From positions 1-64,000 of the forward strand of contig CAIXFN010000046.1 of the NCBI GenBank assembly GCA_903918755.1: a DNA stretch of 64,000 nucleotides, read 5' to 3'. A program made the translations under genes and the position numbers. Source of the stretch: an uncultured Pedosphaera sp. (lineage in GTDB: Bacteria; Verrucomicrobiota; Verrucomicrobiia; Limisphaerales; Pedosphaeraceae). Every line of letters starts with the position of its first letter. Position 1 is the first letter of the stretch. The notes under the pieces were generated by a model. That model did not search any database, had not been told where the DNA came from, and saw only the letters and a program-made list of their open reading frames with translations. Shown one piece after another: positions 55,308-63,607 of the stretch.

Positions 55308-55673
55308 ATGAATCCAGCAGACCTGTTTCGACAAGATGATAATCCAGTAATCCTGGCCCCCGGGGATTCGCTTTTTGCCGAAGGCGATCCCGGCACGGAG
55401 ATGTTCGTGCTGCTGGAAGGCAGCGTAAATGTGGTGATCAAAAACCGCGTGATCGAAAATCTGGGAGTTGGGTCGTTGATTGGCGAAATGGCCTTGATCG
55501 ACGAATCACCCCGCGCCGCCAGCGTGGTGGCCACGACCCCGTGTCGCCTGGCGCGCATCAATCTGCGCCGGTTTCATTTTCTCGTGCAACAGAACCCGTT
55601 TTTTGCTTCCCACGTCATGAAGGTTTTGGTGGAAAGAATTCGCCGGATGAATCAGCAATTGGTGGCCAAGTGA
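55308..55673 (+). CDS. stand-alone cyclic nucleotide-binding domain protein
   Basis: 121 residues, only a CNB (cAMP-binding-like) beta-barrel: LAPGDSLFAEGDPGTEMFVL, LEGSVNVVIKNRVIENLGVG, and the phosphate-binding cassette IGEMALIDESPRAASVVATT, where the Glu and Arg that contact cyclic nucleotide are present. There is no DNA-binding helix-turn-helix, unlike CRP, and no kinase or channel domain. It may be a regulatory subunit acting on a partner protein. ATG 55308 is chosen over ATG 55284 because the predicted promoter leaves little room for the latter. A terminator-flanked single gene. Confidence 0.8.
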   Translation: MNPADLFRQDDNPVILAPGDSLFAEGDPGTEMFVLLEGSVNVVIKNRVIENLGVGSLIGEMALIDESPRAASVVATTPCRLARINLRRFHFLVQQNPFFASHVMKVLVERIRRMNQQLVAK

Positions 55674-55691
55674 GCGCCCACCGGGGGAATG

Positions 55692-55724
55692 AAAAAGGGG
55701 ACGCCCGATCCCGCGGACGTCCCC
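55692..55724 (-). terminator. intrinsic terminator of the sugar dehydrogenase gene
   Basis: On the minus strand the stem GGGGACG (55724-55718) pairs with CGTCCCC (55703-55697) and is followed by TTTTTC. It lies 44 bp beyond the stop of the gene read leftward from 58317. Confidence 0.7.
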
Positions 55725-55767
55725 CTGACTAGTTACCAACCTACAAAATCTTCGCGCGATTTTTACC

Positions 55768-58317
55768 TCATGGCTTGGTCAATCGGCGGACATCGCCGGT
55801 CCTTCCGGAGGGGCCCAGCGCGGTCGATGACAGGACGTAAATTTCTCCCGCTTCATCCTCGCCGAACCCCTTGAGGAAGCGTCCCAAGCGGGCGTTGGCG
55901 GGCCAGAGTTGAACGGGAAAGCGCTCCCAAATTCCCGGGCGGGTTTGGGCGAGGTAATAGATTTGCCCGTCCGGACTGCCGAAACTCGTGCTGAAATCAC
56001 CAAAGACGTAAAGTCCATTCAAGGCGGGATAATTTGTCCCCCGATAAACGTAGCCGCCAATGACCGCGATTCCCACCGGCCCGTGGCCGTATTCGTGAAT
56101 GGGCTGATCCAGAGTCGTCACGTCCACCGCCAGTCTACCCGCCACGGTCGTATCAAACGCATGGCTTCCTTCCAGAATCCGCCACCCGTAGTTGGCCCCT
56201 TTGCGCAGAAGATCGATTTCCTCCCATAGATTCTGTCCCACATCGGCGATAAATCCTTGATGGGTGCCGCCCCGGTCAAAGGAAAACCGCCAGGGATTGC
56301 GCAGACCGTAGGCGAAAATCTCCGGCCGGGCGCCCGGGGTGCCGATGAACGGGTTATCCTGCGGGATGCCGTACGGTGAACCGGAATCGACATCCAGACG
56401 CAAGATCTTGCCTAAGAGCGTTGCCAGGGATTGACCATTTCCCGTGGCACCGTGTTGGTCCCCGGCGCCACCCCCGTCTCCCGGTCCAAGGTAGAGATAG
56501 CCATCCGGGCCGAAGGTGATGTCGGCACCCTCATGATTGAACTCCGGCTCGTTAATCGTCAGGAGAATCCGCTCGCTGGTGGAATCCGCCTGGTTGGGAT
56601 TGCCGGTGGAAACCCGGAATTCCGAGAGCACCGTGACATTGTCGTAATTGGTCGCGGGTGAAGGGGCGGAATAATAGACAAAAAACCGGCCATTCGTCGA
56701 GTAGCCGGGGTGGAACGTCAAGCCCAACAAGCCCCGCTCATCATAGCCTGATTGTAACGAAGCAAGGCGGTTAGAGATGTCAAGGAAGGGGGTTGGGAGC
56801 AGATTTCCAGCGGCGTCGACAATGCGGATTTGACCAATTTGATCGGCAATGAACAACCGCCCGGAGCCGTCATGGGCGTGGGTCAAAACCGTGGGAGAAA
56901 CCAGATTGGTGGCAACCGTCTGCAAGCGGATGGCCAACCCCGGACTTTGGGACGGCAACGCATTCATCCGGTAGAACAAATTCGTATTGGGTCCGTAAGC
57001 GGAGCTGGCCAGGAAGGGCGGATCGGTCAAGGTGTTGGTGCCCGAGGGATCGCCGACAATGTTGGGTTGTGCGAGGCGCCAGAGGCCCCCGGCCTCGAGA
57101 TGGTCGGCGAAAAGCAGGTCAAACCGACTGCGGGTGTCGCCGGTCCACCGCAACGTGTCCAGACCGTTGGTTATAATGGGGACGTTCGCCACCGAAAGTG
57201 GGGGGCTCGGGTATTTATTGGTTACCGACAAGCTGATGAAACTGGGGGCCGACGGAGTTCCGGCGGCCAGAACGGTTACCGCCACCGCAGTCGTGGTGCT
57301 GGTGCCTCCGGAGTTGTCGGCGGCCACGGCCCGCAGGCTGTGGCTTCCCACCGGCAGGGGGGTGAGCAAGCTGAACGGGGGGGCGGAAACGTGCCCGAGG
57401 GAAGCGCTGTTGTCAAAAAACTCCACGTTCGTCACGCTGCCGTCCGCGTCACTGGCGTTTGCTGCCAGAATCAACGTGGCCGGTGCGGTGTAAATTGCTC
57501 CATTCGTCGGGGTGATGAAACCGACCGAAGGAAGCGTGTTTGCGATCACCGTGATGGTGACGGGAGCGGAGGTGCTCGTGGCCCCGCCATTATCCGTGGC
57601 CACGGCCAGCAAAGTGTGGCTGCCCGCGGCGAAGTTCGTCGTGGTGCGGAAGGGGTTGGCCGCTACGGACCCCAGCAAGGTTGTCCCCTCAAAGAATTTG
57701 ACGTTCGTGACCGAGCCATCCGAATCCGTTGCAGAGGCCGCGATCGTCACGCTCGCGGGAGCGACGAAGGTGGCTCCACTGGTTGGGTTGGTGATGGTCA
57801 CCGAAGGCGGAACATTGGCGGCCGGGGGAGTGGCCCGGTCATAGGAATATGGACCGAAGGTACCCCAGGAGGTGAACACGATATCCACATAAATGTCCTC
57901 GGAGACCAGGTGGACGACGGCCGGCACACCGATGGTGCCCGGCGGGCCGCCATGCAGGTTTTTGGACCAGGTGTTCCAATCTGTGAAGGACAAATTTCGG
58001 TAATTCGCGGTGGTTCCGTCCGCCCAAAGCGTGTCTTTTGGACTGAGGAAGTGGGTGAATCCACTCTCCGTTTTGGCGTTGTAAAGTCCCTGGGAACCTC
58101 CCCGCGTGAGCCACACTTTGGTTGTCATTTGATCGGGGTCCGTCACATCGCTCACGCTGATTTTGGGCCCATTCCAAATGGTGGCGGCGGGAGAGAGACC
58201 GGGGCGCGCCAGTCCGAGCAGGAGCAGGAGTCCCAGGGCCATGCCACGGTGCGGTGCGTTCCGGGATTTGGATTTTGCTAGGTTTTGCAATTTGGTCATA
58301 ACGAGAGGCTTATCCAT
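55768..58317 (-). CDS. PQQ-type glucose/sorbosone dehydrogenase with Ig-like domains, secreted
   Basis: 849 residues. Signal segment (MALGLLLLLGLARPGLSPAA); a small beta-rich module (about 45-170, with LWADGTTANYRNLSFTDWNT); two Ig-like domains (PPSVTITNPTSGATF and LPSVGFITPTNGAIY, each with SDGSVTNV(K/E)FF); a short linker module ending NLFYRMN; and a C-terminal GSDH beta-propeller (about 500-849) with RGLLGLTFHPGY, EFNHEGADITFGPDG, YGLRNPWRFSFD and DVGQNLWEEID. The family oxidises sugars using PQQ and needs Ca2+. I chose ATG 58317, near the signal; the frame runs up to 58491. Divergent from the ECF sigma gene, with an inverted repeat between. Confidence 0.88.
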   Translation of the reverse strand: MDKPLVMTKLQNLAKSKSRNAPHRGMALGLLLLLGLARPGLSPAATIWNGPKISVSDVTDPDQMTTKVWLTRGGSQGLYNAKTESGFTHFLSPKDTLWADGTTANYRNLSFTDWNTWSKNLHGGPPGTIGVPAVVHLVSEDIYVDIVFTSWGTFGPYSYDRATPPAANVPPSVTITNPTSGATFVAPASVTIAASATDSDGSVTNVKFFEGTTLLGSVAANPFRTTTNFAAGSHTLLAVATDNGGATSTSAPVTITVIANTLPSVGFITPTNGAIYTAPATLILAANASDADGSVTNVEFFDNSASLGHVSAPPFSLLTPLPVGSHSLRAVAADNSGGTSTTTAVAVTVLAAGTPSAPSFISLSVTNKYPSPPLSVANVPIITNGLDTLRWTGDTRSRFDLLFADHLEAGGLWRLAQPNIVGDPSGTNTLTDPPFLASSAYGPNTNLFYRMNALPSQSPGLAIRLQTVATNLVSPTVLTHAHDGSGRLFIADQIGQIRIVDAAGNLLPTPFLDISNRLASLQSGYDERGLLGLTFHPGYSTNGRFFVYYSAPSPATNYDNVTVLSEFRVSTGNPNQADSTSERILLTINEPEFNHEGADITFGPDGYLYLGPGDGGGAGDQHGATGNGQSLATLLGKILRLDVDSGSPYGIPQDNPFIGTPGARPEIFAYGLRNPWRFSFDRGGTHQGFIADVGQNLWEEIDLLRKGANYGWRILEGSHAFDTTVAGRLAVDVTTLDQPIHEYGHGPVGIAVIGGYVYRGTNYPALNGLYVFGDFSTSFGSPDGQIYYLAQTRPGIWERFPVQLWPANARLGRFLKGFGEDEAGEIYVLSSTALGPSGRTGDVRRLTKP

Positions 58318-58397
58318 TAATATTTCGTCGGTTTTGGGTTCCGCTGTGGAATCTGACACCCAACGGCTTGCACGAGGGTAGGAGTGGCCGGCGCGGG

Positions 58398-58441
58398 ATT
58401 TGTTCCCGGAGATTTCAGGATTGTGATTCCCGGGAACAAAT
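58398..58441. promoter_or_regulatory. perfect 12-bp inverted repeat between divergent genes
   Basis: ATTTGTTCCCGG (58398-58409) and CCGGGAACAAAT (58430-58441), 20 bp apart. Each arm, read outward, has GGAAC, the usual -35 core of ECF sigma promoters, 42 bp before the sigma gene and 86 bp before the dehydrogenase start. I see no convincing -10. It could be a bidirectional ECF promoter or an operator for a dimer. Confidence 0.55.
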
Positions 58442-58477
58442 GCTCGACTGGCGCCTCGAACAATTGATGAACATGGT

Positions 58478-58999
58478 ATGGCGGAAAGCATAGATTTTGA
58501 GAGCTTGGTGACCCGGTTTTACGGGCCGCTCTACCAGTTCGCCTTCAGCCTGAGCCGTTCCGAGGCGGACGCCTGCGATCTGACGCAACAGGCCTTCACG
58601 ATTTGGGCGGCCAAAGGGAAGCAATTGCGGGATACCTCCAAAGTGAAAACATGGCTTTTCACCACGCTTCACCGGGAGTTTCTCAATTCCCGCCGGCGCC
58701 AGACCCGTTTTCCCCATGCCGAGCTGGGGACGGTGGAGGCGGAACTGCCCACGGTTTCGCCGGCCTCGATGAACCGGCTTGATTCATCCCAAGTTGTCGC
58801 GACTCTGGCCCTAGTGGATGAGGTGTTTCGCGCCCCGGTGGCGCTGTTTTACCTGCAGGACTATTCGTACCTGGAAATCGCGGAAATTCTGGGAGTGCCC
58901 CTGGGAACCGTCAAGTCGCGCCTGGCGCGCGGCATCAGTCAATTGCAACAACTTTTGGCGCGCGATATCGCCGCCGACCGATCGCCCCCCCAATTGTGA
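58478..58999 (+). CDS. ECF-type RNA polymerase sigma factor
   Basis: 173 residues. Region 2: FYGPLYQFAFSLSRSEADAC, DLTQQAFTIWAAKGKQLRD and KTWLFTTLHREFLNSRRR. Region 4: LDEVFRAPV-like VDEVFRAPVALFYLQDYSYL, then EIAEILGVPLGTVKSRLARG, the -35-binding helix-turn-helix. No region 1.1 or 3, as expected for ECF. Its stop overlaps the start of the next gene (GTGA at 58996), a membrane protein that is probably its anti-sigma factor. The upstream inverted repeat contains GGAAC and may be its own promoter. Confidence 0.93.
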   Translation: MAESIDFESLVTRFYGPLYQFAFSLSRSEADACDLTQQAFTIWAAKGKQLRDTSKVKTWLFTTLHREFLNSRRRQTRFPHAELGTVEAELPTVSPASMNRLDSSQVVATLALVDEVFRAPVALFYLQDYSYLEIAEILGVPLGTVKSRLARGISQLQQLLARDIAADRSPPQL

Positions 59000-59751
59000 A
59001 CATCAACGAAGCCCAACAAGTGCTCTTGTACTACCGGCCCGGGATGGCTGGCCGGGAGGATCCGGAAATGCTGGCCGCTTTGGACCTGGCGAAGACCAGC
59101 CCCGAACTCGCGAAATGGCTGGCCGAACATTGCGCGCGGCAGGAGCTGTTGTGCGAAAAGTTCCGACAATTGTCACCCCCTCCCGGTTTGCGGGAACAGA
59201 TCATTTCGGAACAAGCCGCCCGTGACCGGCAAATTCGTCAACGTCCGCGAAAGGTGCTCGCCATGGCCCTGGGCGCGGTGGTGCTCCTTGTGGTAGGAGG
59301 AATTTGGTGGGGGCATGGCCCGGCGGAAAACAGCCTGGTCAACTACCAGAATCGGATGGTCGGCGGGGCATTGCGGTCGTACGTCATGGATCTCACCACC
59401 AATAGCCAAGCCCAGATCCGGTCCTACCTCATGAGCAGCGGGGCGCCTTCTGATTTCAAACTCCCGACTGGGCTCCAGCGGGCCACCCTCGTGGGATGTG
59501 CCGTTGAGGGTTGGCAGGCGGGCAAAGTTTCCATGATTTGTTTTCAGACCGGCCGACGACTGGCAGCCGGAACGCAAAGTGATCTGTGGCTGTTTGTGGT
59601 GGACCGGGCCACGGTCAGCGGTGCTACCGACCATAGTGATCCACAATTTTCACGCATCCACGATAAGGTCTCCGCCACCTGGACGCACGGTGACAAACTT
59701 TACCTCCTCACCATTGACGGTGATGAGCGGACCCTGCGGCAATATTTATGA
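58996..59751 (+). CDS. probable anti-sigma factor, membrane protein
   Basis: 251 residues with a GTG start inside the sigma gene stop. An N-terminal cytoplasmic part (about 1-85: LLYYRPGMAGREDPEMLAAL, ELAKWLAEHCARQELLCEKF) is followed by one membrane segment (VLAMALGAVVLLVVGGIWW, about 88-106) and a 145-residue outer domain. The LxxHCxxCxxL-type zinc motif of ZAS anti-sigmas is not present: there is a HCARQELLC arrangement instead. The role is inferred from overlap with the ECF gene and topology. Confidence 0.75.
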   Translation: MNINEAQQVLLYYRPGMAGREDPEMLAALDLAKTSPELAKWLAEHCARQELLCEKFRQLSPPPGLREQIISEQAARDRQIRQRPRKVLAMALGAVVLLVVGGIWWGHGPAENSLVNYQNRMVGGALRSYVMDLTTNSQAQIRSYLMSSGAPSDFKLPTGLQRATLVGCAVEGWQAGKVSMICFQTGRRLAAGTQSDLWLFVVDRATVSGATDHSDPQFSRIHDKVSATWTHGDKLYLLTIDGDERTLRQYL

Positions 59752-59781
59752 ACCGAATCCCGATTTCGCTCTGGATGGAGG

Positions 59782-60654
59782 TCAATTTCCAGTGCTCATG
59801 TGCTGAATTATCCAGTCAAAATCCCGGGAAGATCCGGGCTCCACAAAAAACGGTAAAGCGGCCGCGTCGGGTCGAGCTGGACGGACTGTATTGGGATCCA
59901 GCCATTTATGGGCGGTGGCATGTCCGTCGGCGAAGGCAAACGCAGTGGCACCGTTGTGGAAAGAAGCCGGCAAGTCCGTCCATTCGTTATACCCTTCCGA
60001 ATCGCCGTCCGAATTCGAGTACTTGAGCGCGGCTCGATTCAGGAAATAACCGTCCCCGACGCTGTCCGGGTGTTCATCCAAAAAGGTAAAAATGTCCGCG
60101 GGTCGCGGAATCTGGGTGGATTTGAAAAATTGGCGGTAATTGGGATTGTTTAGATTCACACCCGTGGTCGAATACTTCCCGGCATCCCCCACCATGGCAT
60201 TCAGGGAATAACTGCGCACCCGGTGATCCCACCCGGCGCTGCGCTGTACGGCGGCCAAAGTGCGATCGGAAGGACAGCGGTAAACCGAGACCTTTCCGCT
60301 GGTGTAGGCTCCCAAACTGGCTCCGGTGATGGTGGCGGCGTTGGTATTATCCGGACTCAGGTCCCAGGTCATGACGTTGTTGACCCAGTTGAGATTCGTC
60401 CGATAGGCAGATCCCCCCAAACCGAGATTATAAGGCAGGTAATTTTCGTGTTCGTCCGCGTACAACTGGCAAGCCAGTTCCAATTGCCGGGTATTGTTCA
60501 GGCAGGCAAGACCATTGGCCCGTTCGCGCGCGCGCGCCAGAGCGGGCAACAACAATCCGGCCAGGATCGCAATAATCGCGATCACCACCAACAATTCGAT
60601 CAGGGTAAACCCGCGCTGGGATCGGACCCCGTTGTTGATTTGTTTGGACTGCAT
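59782..60654 (-). CDS. prepilin-type cleavage/methylation domain protein
   Basis: 290 residues. Prepilin signal [20 protein letters not shown] (cleavage after Gly, then FTLIE) and a hydrophobic helix, then [20 protein letters not shown], a usual follow-on in Planctomycetes and Verrucomicrobia pseudopilins, and a C-terminal [21 protein letters not shown] block with the conserved FADGHA. Processed by prepilin peptidase and likely part of a type II secretion or pilus-like assembly. These genomes often carry dozens of these proteins. The frame opens at 60741; ATG 60654 gives the normal short leader. Converges with the anti-sigma gene. Confidence 0.88.
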   Translation of the reverse strand: MQSKQINNGVRSQRGFTLIELLVVIAIIAILAGLLLPALARARERANGLACLNNTRQLELACQLYADEHENYLPYNLGLGGSAYRTNLNWVNNVMTWDLSPDNTNAATITGASLGAYTSGKVSVYRCPSDRTLAAVQRSAGWDHRVRSYSLNAMVGDAGKYSTTGVNLNNPNYRQFFKSTQIPRPADIFTFLDEHPDSVGDGYFLNRAALKYSNSDGDSEGYNEWTDLPASFHNGATAFAFADGHATAHKWLDPNTVRPARPDAAALPFFVEPGSSRDFDWIIQHMSTGN

Positions 60655-60979
60655 GACCAGCAAGAGCTTGATTAATCTAATTTGGAGCAACCATCCCCGG
60701 ACAAGCCGCACCATGCTCAATCGCCCGTCCCGGATAACCAACAGGCGCGCTATTCATAGCACGGCGGGTCCGAAATGGCAAGTTGACCCCACACGCAAGC
60801 CGGGAAGGGGCTTGCGGCCGGCCTTGCCGAAGGTGTCATACGGAAAAGCAAGAACCGCCCGCCCTCATTTGAGGACGGACGGTCGAAGTTTTCACAGGCA
60901 ACAAGCTTTGGAATCTCGCGGGGTTCCACTTAAAACCCGTGCCCGAAAATGAACCGGCGCGTTCCGCACCGGCGTAAAC
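60655..60979. other. 325 bp between pseudopilin and glnA
   Basis: Both neighbours read leftward. It contains the glnA terminator (60841-60882) and, presumably, the pseudopilin promoter. No gene is seen. Confidence 0.6.
60841..60882 (-). terminator. intrinsic terminator of glnA
   Basis: Minus-strand stem CCGTCCGTCCTC (60882-60871) with GAGGGCGGGCGG (60866-60855), AAAT loop, 12 pairs of which two are G-T, followed by TTCTTGCTTTTCC. About 100 bp after the stop. Confidence 0.7.
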
Positions 60980-62011
60980 TCACTTGCCGGGCAGGGGCAC
61001 CGTGGCAATGGTCTGCAGGATGCGGCCAGCGATTTTGTACGGGTCGCCCTGTGAATTCGGCCGGCGGTCTTCCAGATACCCTTTGTAACCATTGTTGACA
61101 AAGCTGTGCGGGACGCGCACGGAGGCGCCGCGATTGGCGATGCCGTAGTTAAACTTGTCAATCGACTGGGTTTCATGCAGCCCGGTGAGGCGGAGATGGT
61201 TGTCCGGCCCGTAAACTGCAATGTGTTCGTTCTTGTATTTGTCGAACGCGGCCATGAGGGCTTCAAAGTAGGCCTTGCCGCCGACTTCGCGCATGTACTT
61301 GGTGGAGAAATTGGAGTGCATCCCGGAACCGTTCCAGTCGACATCCTTGCCCAGCGGCTTGCAGTGCCAGACGACGGTGACTTCGTACTGTTCGCAGAGG
61401 CGCATCAGGAGGTAACGGGCCATCCACATCTGGTCGGCGGCCGTTTTCGAGCCTTTGCCGAAGATCTGGAATTCCCACTGGCCCTTGGCCACTTCGGCGT
61501 TGATGCCCTCGTGGTTGATGCCGGCATCCAGGCAGATGTCCAAGTGGGTGTCCACGATTTCACGGGCGATTTCGCCCACGTTTTCATAGCCCACACCGGT
61601 GTAGTACTTGCCTTGGGGAGGGGGGAAACCGCCGCCCGTGGGGAAGCCCAGGGGGACGCCGTCACGATACAGAAAATACTCCTGCTCGAAGCCAAACCAG
61701 GTATCGGGGTCATCCAGGATCGTGGCGCGGGCGTTCGTCGAATGCGGGGTCTTGCCATCCGGCATCATGACTTCGCACATTACCAACACGCCGTTCTTCT
61801 TCGTCGGATCGGGATACACCGCCACGGGCTTGAGCATGCAATCCGAGCTGTGGCCTTCGGCCTGGCGGGTCGAGCTGCCGTCAAATCCCCACATGGGGAG
61901 CTGTTCCAGGGTCGGGAAGGCATCGAAATCCTTGATCTGGGTCTTGCCACGGAGGTTGGCGACGGGTTCGTAGCCGTCCAGCCAAATGTATTCGAGTTTA
62001 TATTTCGCCAT
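60980..62011 (-). CDS. glnA: glutamine synthetase, GSII (eukaryote-like) type
   Basis: 343 residues, far shorter than GSI (about 470) and right for GSII. Makes glutamine from glutamate, ammonia and ATP. Signatures: [11 protein letters not shown] (beta-grasp), [39 protein letters not shown] and [16 protein letters not shown] (catalytic domain with metal and ammonia-site residues). GSII is decameric and not adenylylated, so control would be at transcription. It reads leftward, ends in an intrinsic terminator, and has a sigma-54 promoter match upstream. The other side of the upstream gap holds the kinase-like gene. Confidence 0.94.
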   Translation of the reverse strand: MAKYKLEYIWLDGYEPVANLRGKTQIKDFDAFPTLEQLPMWGFDGSSTRQAEGHSSDCMLKPVAVYPDPTKKNGVLVMCEVMMPDGKTPHSTNARATILDDPDTWFGFEQEYFLYRDGVPLGFPTGGGFPPPQGKYYTGVGYENVGEIAREIVDTHLDICLDAGINHEGINAEVAKGQWEFQIFGKGSKTAADQMWMARYLLMRLCEQYEVTVVWHCKPLGKDVDWNGSGMHSNFSTKYMREVGGKAYFEALMAAFDKYKNEHIAVYGPDNHLRLTGLHETQSIDKFNYGIANRGASVRVPHSFVNNGYKGYLEDRRPNSQGDPYKIAGRILQTIATVPLPGK

Positions 62012-62327
62012 GTCTGTAATGGTAAGAAGTTATTGTTGTACTATTGTTGATTTCCACTGTCCGACTTCGTCAGTGGTGATCCAATTAGCACATGAAGTGC
62101 CAGTTCGGAAGAAAAATTTCGCGGCCGCTCAAAATGTTCTTCTGGACCGAAATTCCCTCCGAAAATGCGTTGGCAAAATTCACTGTCCGGGCCTCGAGGG
62201 GGTAGATCGCGTTGGTCAATTTTGCACACGCTGCCTAATTTGAATCCAATTGGTTGACCTCGTGCAGCGTTTTCTGGCAAGGAGAAGGCTTTGCAGTTCG
62301 TCGCGGTTACGGCATATTGCCGCACAC
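62012..62327. other. 316 bp divergent gap between glnA and the kinase-like gene
   Basis: It holds the sigma-54 promoter for glnA (62089-62103). I find no clear NtrC site, no hairpin and no convincing promoter for the rightward gene. Confidence 0.6.
62089..62103 (-). promoter_or_regulatory. sigma-54 (-24/-12) promoter of glnA
   Basis: On the minus strand: TGGCAC TTCATG TGC, that is GG at 62102-62101 and GC at 62090-62089 with exactly 10 bases between them. TGGCAC is a full match for the -24 element; the -12 element is GTGC against TTGC. The start site would be near 62077, giving a 65-nt leader to ATG 62011. Position and gene (glutamine synthetase) fit nitrogen control. Confidence 0.72.
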
Positions 62328-62726
62328 ATGTTGCAGGTGAAGGACACCCTGCGGGCGACGGTACAATTGACGTTCGACGGCCGGGTTTTCAAAACCTACC
62401 ATGGCCCGGACGCCCAGTCCCGTTTTGCCCGTGAAGTGCAGGTCCTTCGGCATCTTGCCGCGCGGGGGTGCGACTTCGTGCCGCGCCTGCTGGAGGCGGA
62501 TCCTGGTATCCCGCGTATTATCACGACCAACTGTGGCAGCCGGGTGGAGCACCTGGACGAGGCCCGTTCCCGGGAAATTTTTGCTGAGCTCGAAAATTTC
62601 GGGGTACGGCATGACGACCAAGACAAGCGCAATATCACTTACCGGCAGGCCGACGGCCGGTTCTGCATCATTGATTTCGAGTACGCCACCCTGCTGGACC
62701 CGTTGCAAATTCCACCCCATGATTGA
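62328..62726 (+). CDS. miniature protein-kinase-like protein (132 aa)
   Basis: 132 residues with kinase-like landmarks in order: a Lys in GRVFKTYHG (about 24), a Glu in REVQVLRHL (about 39), a hinge-like IITTNCGS, then GVRHDDQDKRNI, resembling the catalytic HxDxxxxN loop (Asp, then Asn), and CIIDFEYATLLDP, resembling the DFG metal loop as DFE. The C-lobe after DFE is almost absent, so it is half the size of a normal kinase domain. It may be an active minimal kinase, a pseudokinase or related to small-molecule kinases. I chose ATG 62328; the frame opens at 62250. Its last 8 bp overlap the PP2C gene, implying coupled expression. Confidence 0.65.
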   Translation: MLQVKDTLRATVQLTFDGRVFKTYHGPDAQSRFAREVQVLRHLAARGCDFVPRLLEADPGIPRIITTNCGSRVEHLDEARSREIFAELENFGVRHDDQDKRNITYRQADGRFCIIDFEYATLLDPLQIPPHD

Positions 62727-63582
62727 AAATTCCCCGGAGGTTTCCCCACCATATCCCCAAAAGCTCCTCTGGCATGGCTGGACGGATCGCGGGCGCGTTC
62801 GGCGCAATAATGAAGATTCCTTTCTGGGGCTGCGCTTTGATGCCCGGGAAGTCCAGATATTGGGGAAATTTGGGGAAGCCCCCACCGCGAACATGGATTT
62901 TGCTTTTGCCGTGAGCGACGGGATGGGCGGAGCCATGGCGGGCGAGTTCGCCAGCCGGATTGCCGTGGAAAAAATCACCACCCTGCTGCCACGGACGTTC
63001 CGCCAGACCGCCAGCGGTTTCCAAGCCGGCTTTGGGGATTTGTTCACCGAATTGTATGATCAGGTGCACCGGGCCTTGCGGTACGTGGGGGGCAGCTATG
63101 AGGAATGCTCGGGAATGGAAACGACGCTGAGCCTGTGCTGGTTCACCCCGGGATGGATGTACTTTGCGCATATTGGGGACAGCCGCATCTATTATCTACC
63201 GGCCCGCGAAGGCGGTCTTAAACAACTGAGCCACGACGACACCCATGTGGGATGGCTGTTTCGCCAGGGGCAGCTCAATGAGCGCGAAGCCCGCAATCAT
63301 CCCCGTCGCAATGTGCTGCAGAAAGCGCTGGGCGGAGGGAATCAATTTGTGGATCCGCAGGTCGGCGCGGTCGCCATTGAACCGGGAGACATGTTCCTCC
63401 TGTGTTCGGATGGCTTGACCGAAGGCCTTTACAACCACCACATATTGGAAATCCTGCGCCCGGCAGCGGCAACCCCGGACGGTCCGGCATTCCCGGAGAA
63501 TCCCGCCCGGGAATTGGTCAATACGGCGGTGGAGCGAGATGGGCGCGATAACACAACCGCCGTAGTCATCGCACTCAAATGA
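62719..63582 (+). CDS. PP2C-type serine/threonine phosphatase
   Basis: 287 residues. PP2C motifs: TDRGRVRRNNEDSFLG (motif 1, metal Asp in NNEDS), FAVSDGMGGAMAGEFAS (motif 2, metal Asp in SDGMGG), GMETTLSLCWF, YFAHIGDSRIYYL (GDSR), FLLCSDGLTEGL (SDGLT) and GRDNTTAVVI (RDN metal). All metal ligands are present. It dephosphorylates Ser/Thr proteins in the cytoplasm; no membrane segment is seen. It overlaps the small kinase-like gene by 8 bp and is followed 25 bp later by a sulfatase gene. The open frame reaches 62401 but the ATG at 62719 fits the domain. Confidence 0.95.
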   Translation: MIENSPEVSPPYPQKLLWHGWTDRGRVRRNNEDSFLGLRFDAREVQILGKFGEAPTANMDFAFAVSDGMGGAMAGEFASRIAVEKITTLLPRTFRQTASGFQAGFGDLFTELYDQVHRALRYVGGSYEECSGMETTLSLCWFTPGWMYFAHIGDSRIYYLPAREGGLKQLSHDDTHVGWLFRQGQLNEREARNHPRRNVLQKALGGGNQFVDPQVGAVAIEPGDMFLLCSDGLTEGLYNHHILEILRPAAATPDGPAFPENPARELVNTAVERDGRDNTTAVVIALK

Positions 63583-63607
63583 AAGCCCGGACGGCTTGAA
63601 TCCATTT

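Noticed and set aside
56830-58281. 483-residue plus-strand frame opposite the sugar dehydrogenase
   Set aside because: Arg/Gly-rich antisense shadow of a gene with clear domains.
61106-62050. 314-residue plus-strand frame opposite glnA
   Set aside because: Fully antisense to a well-supported glutamine synthetase; no domain.
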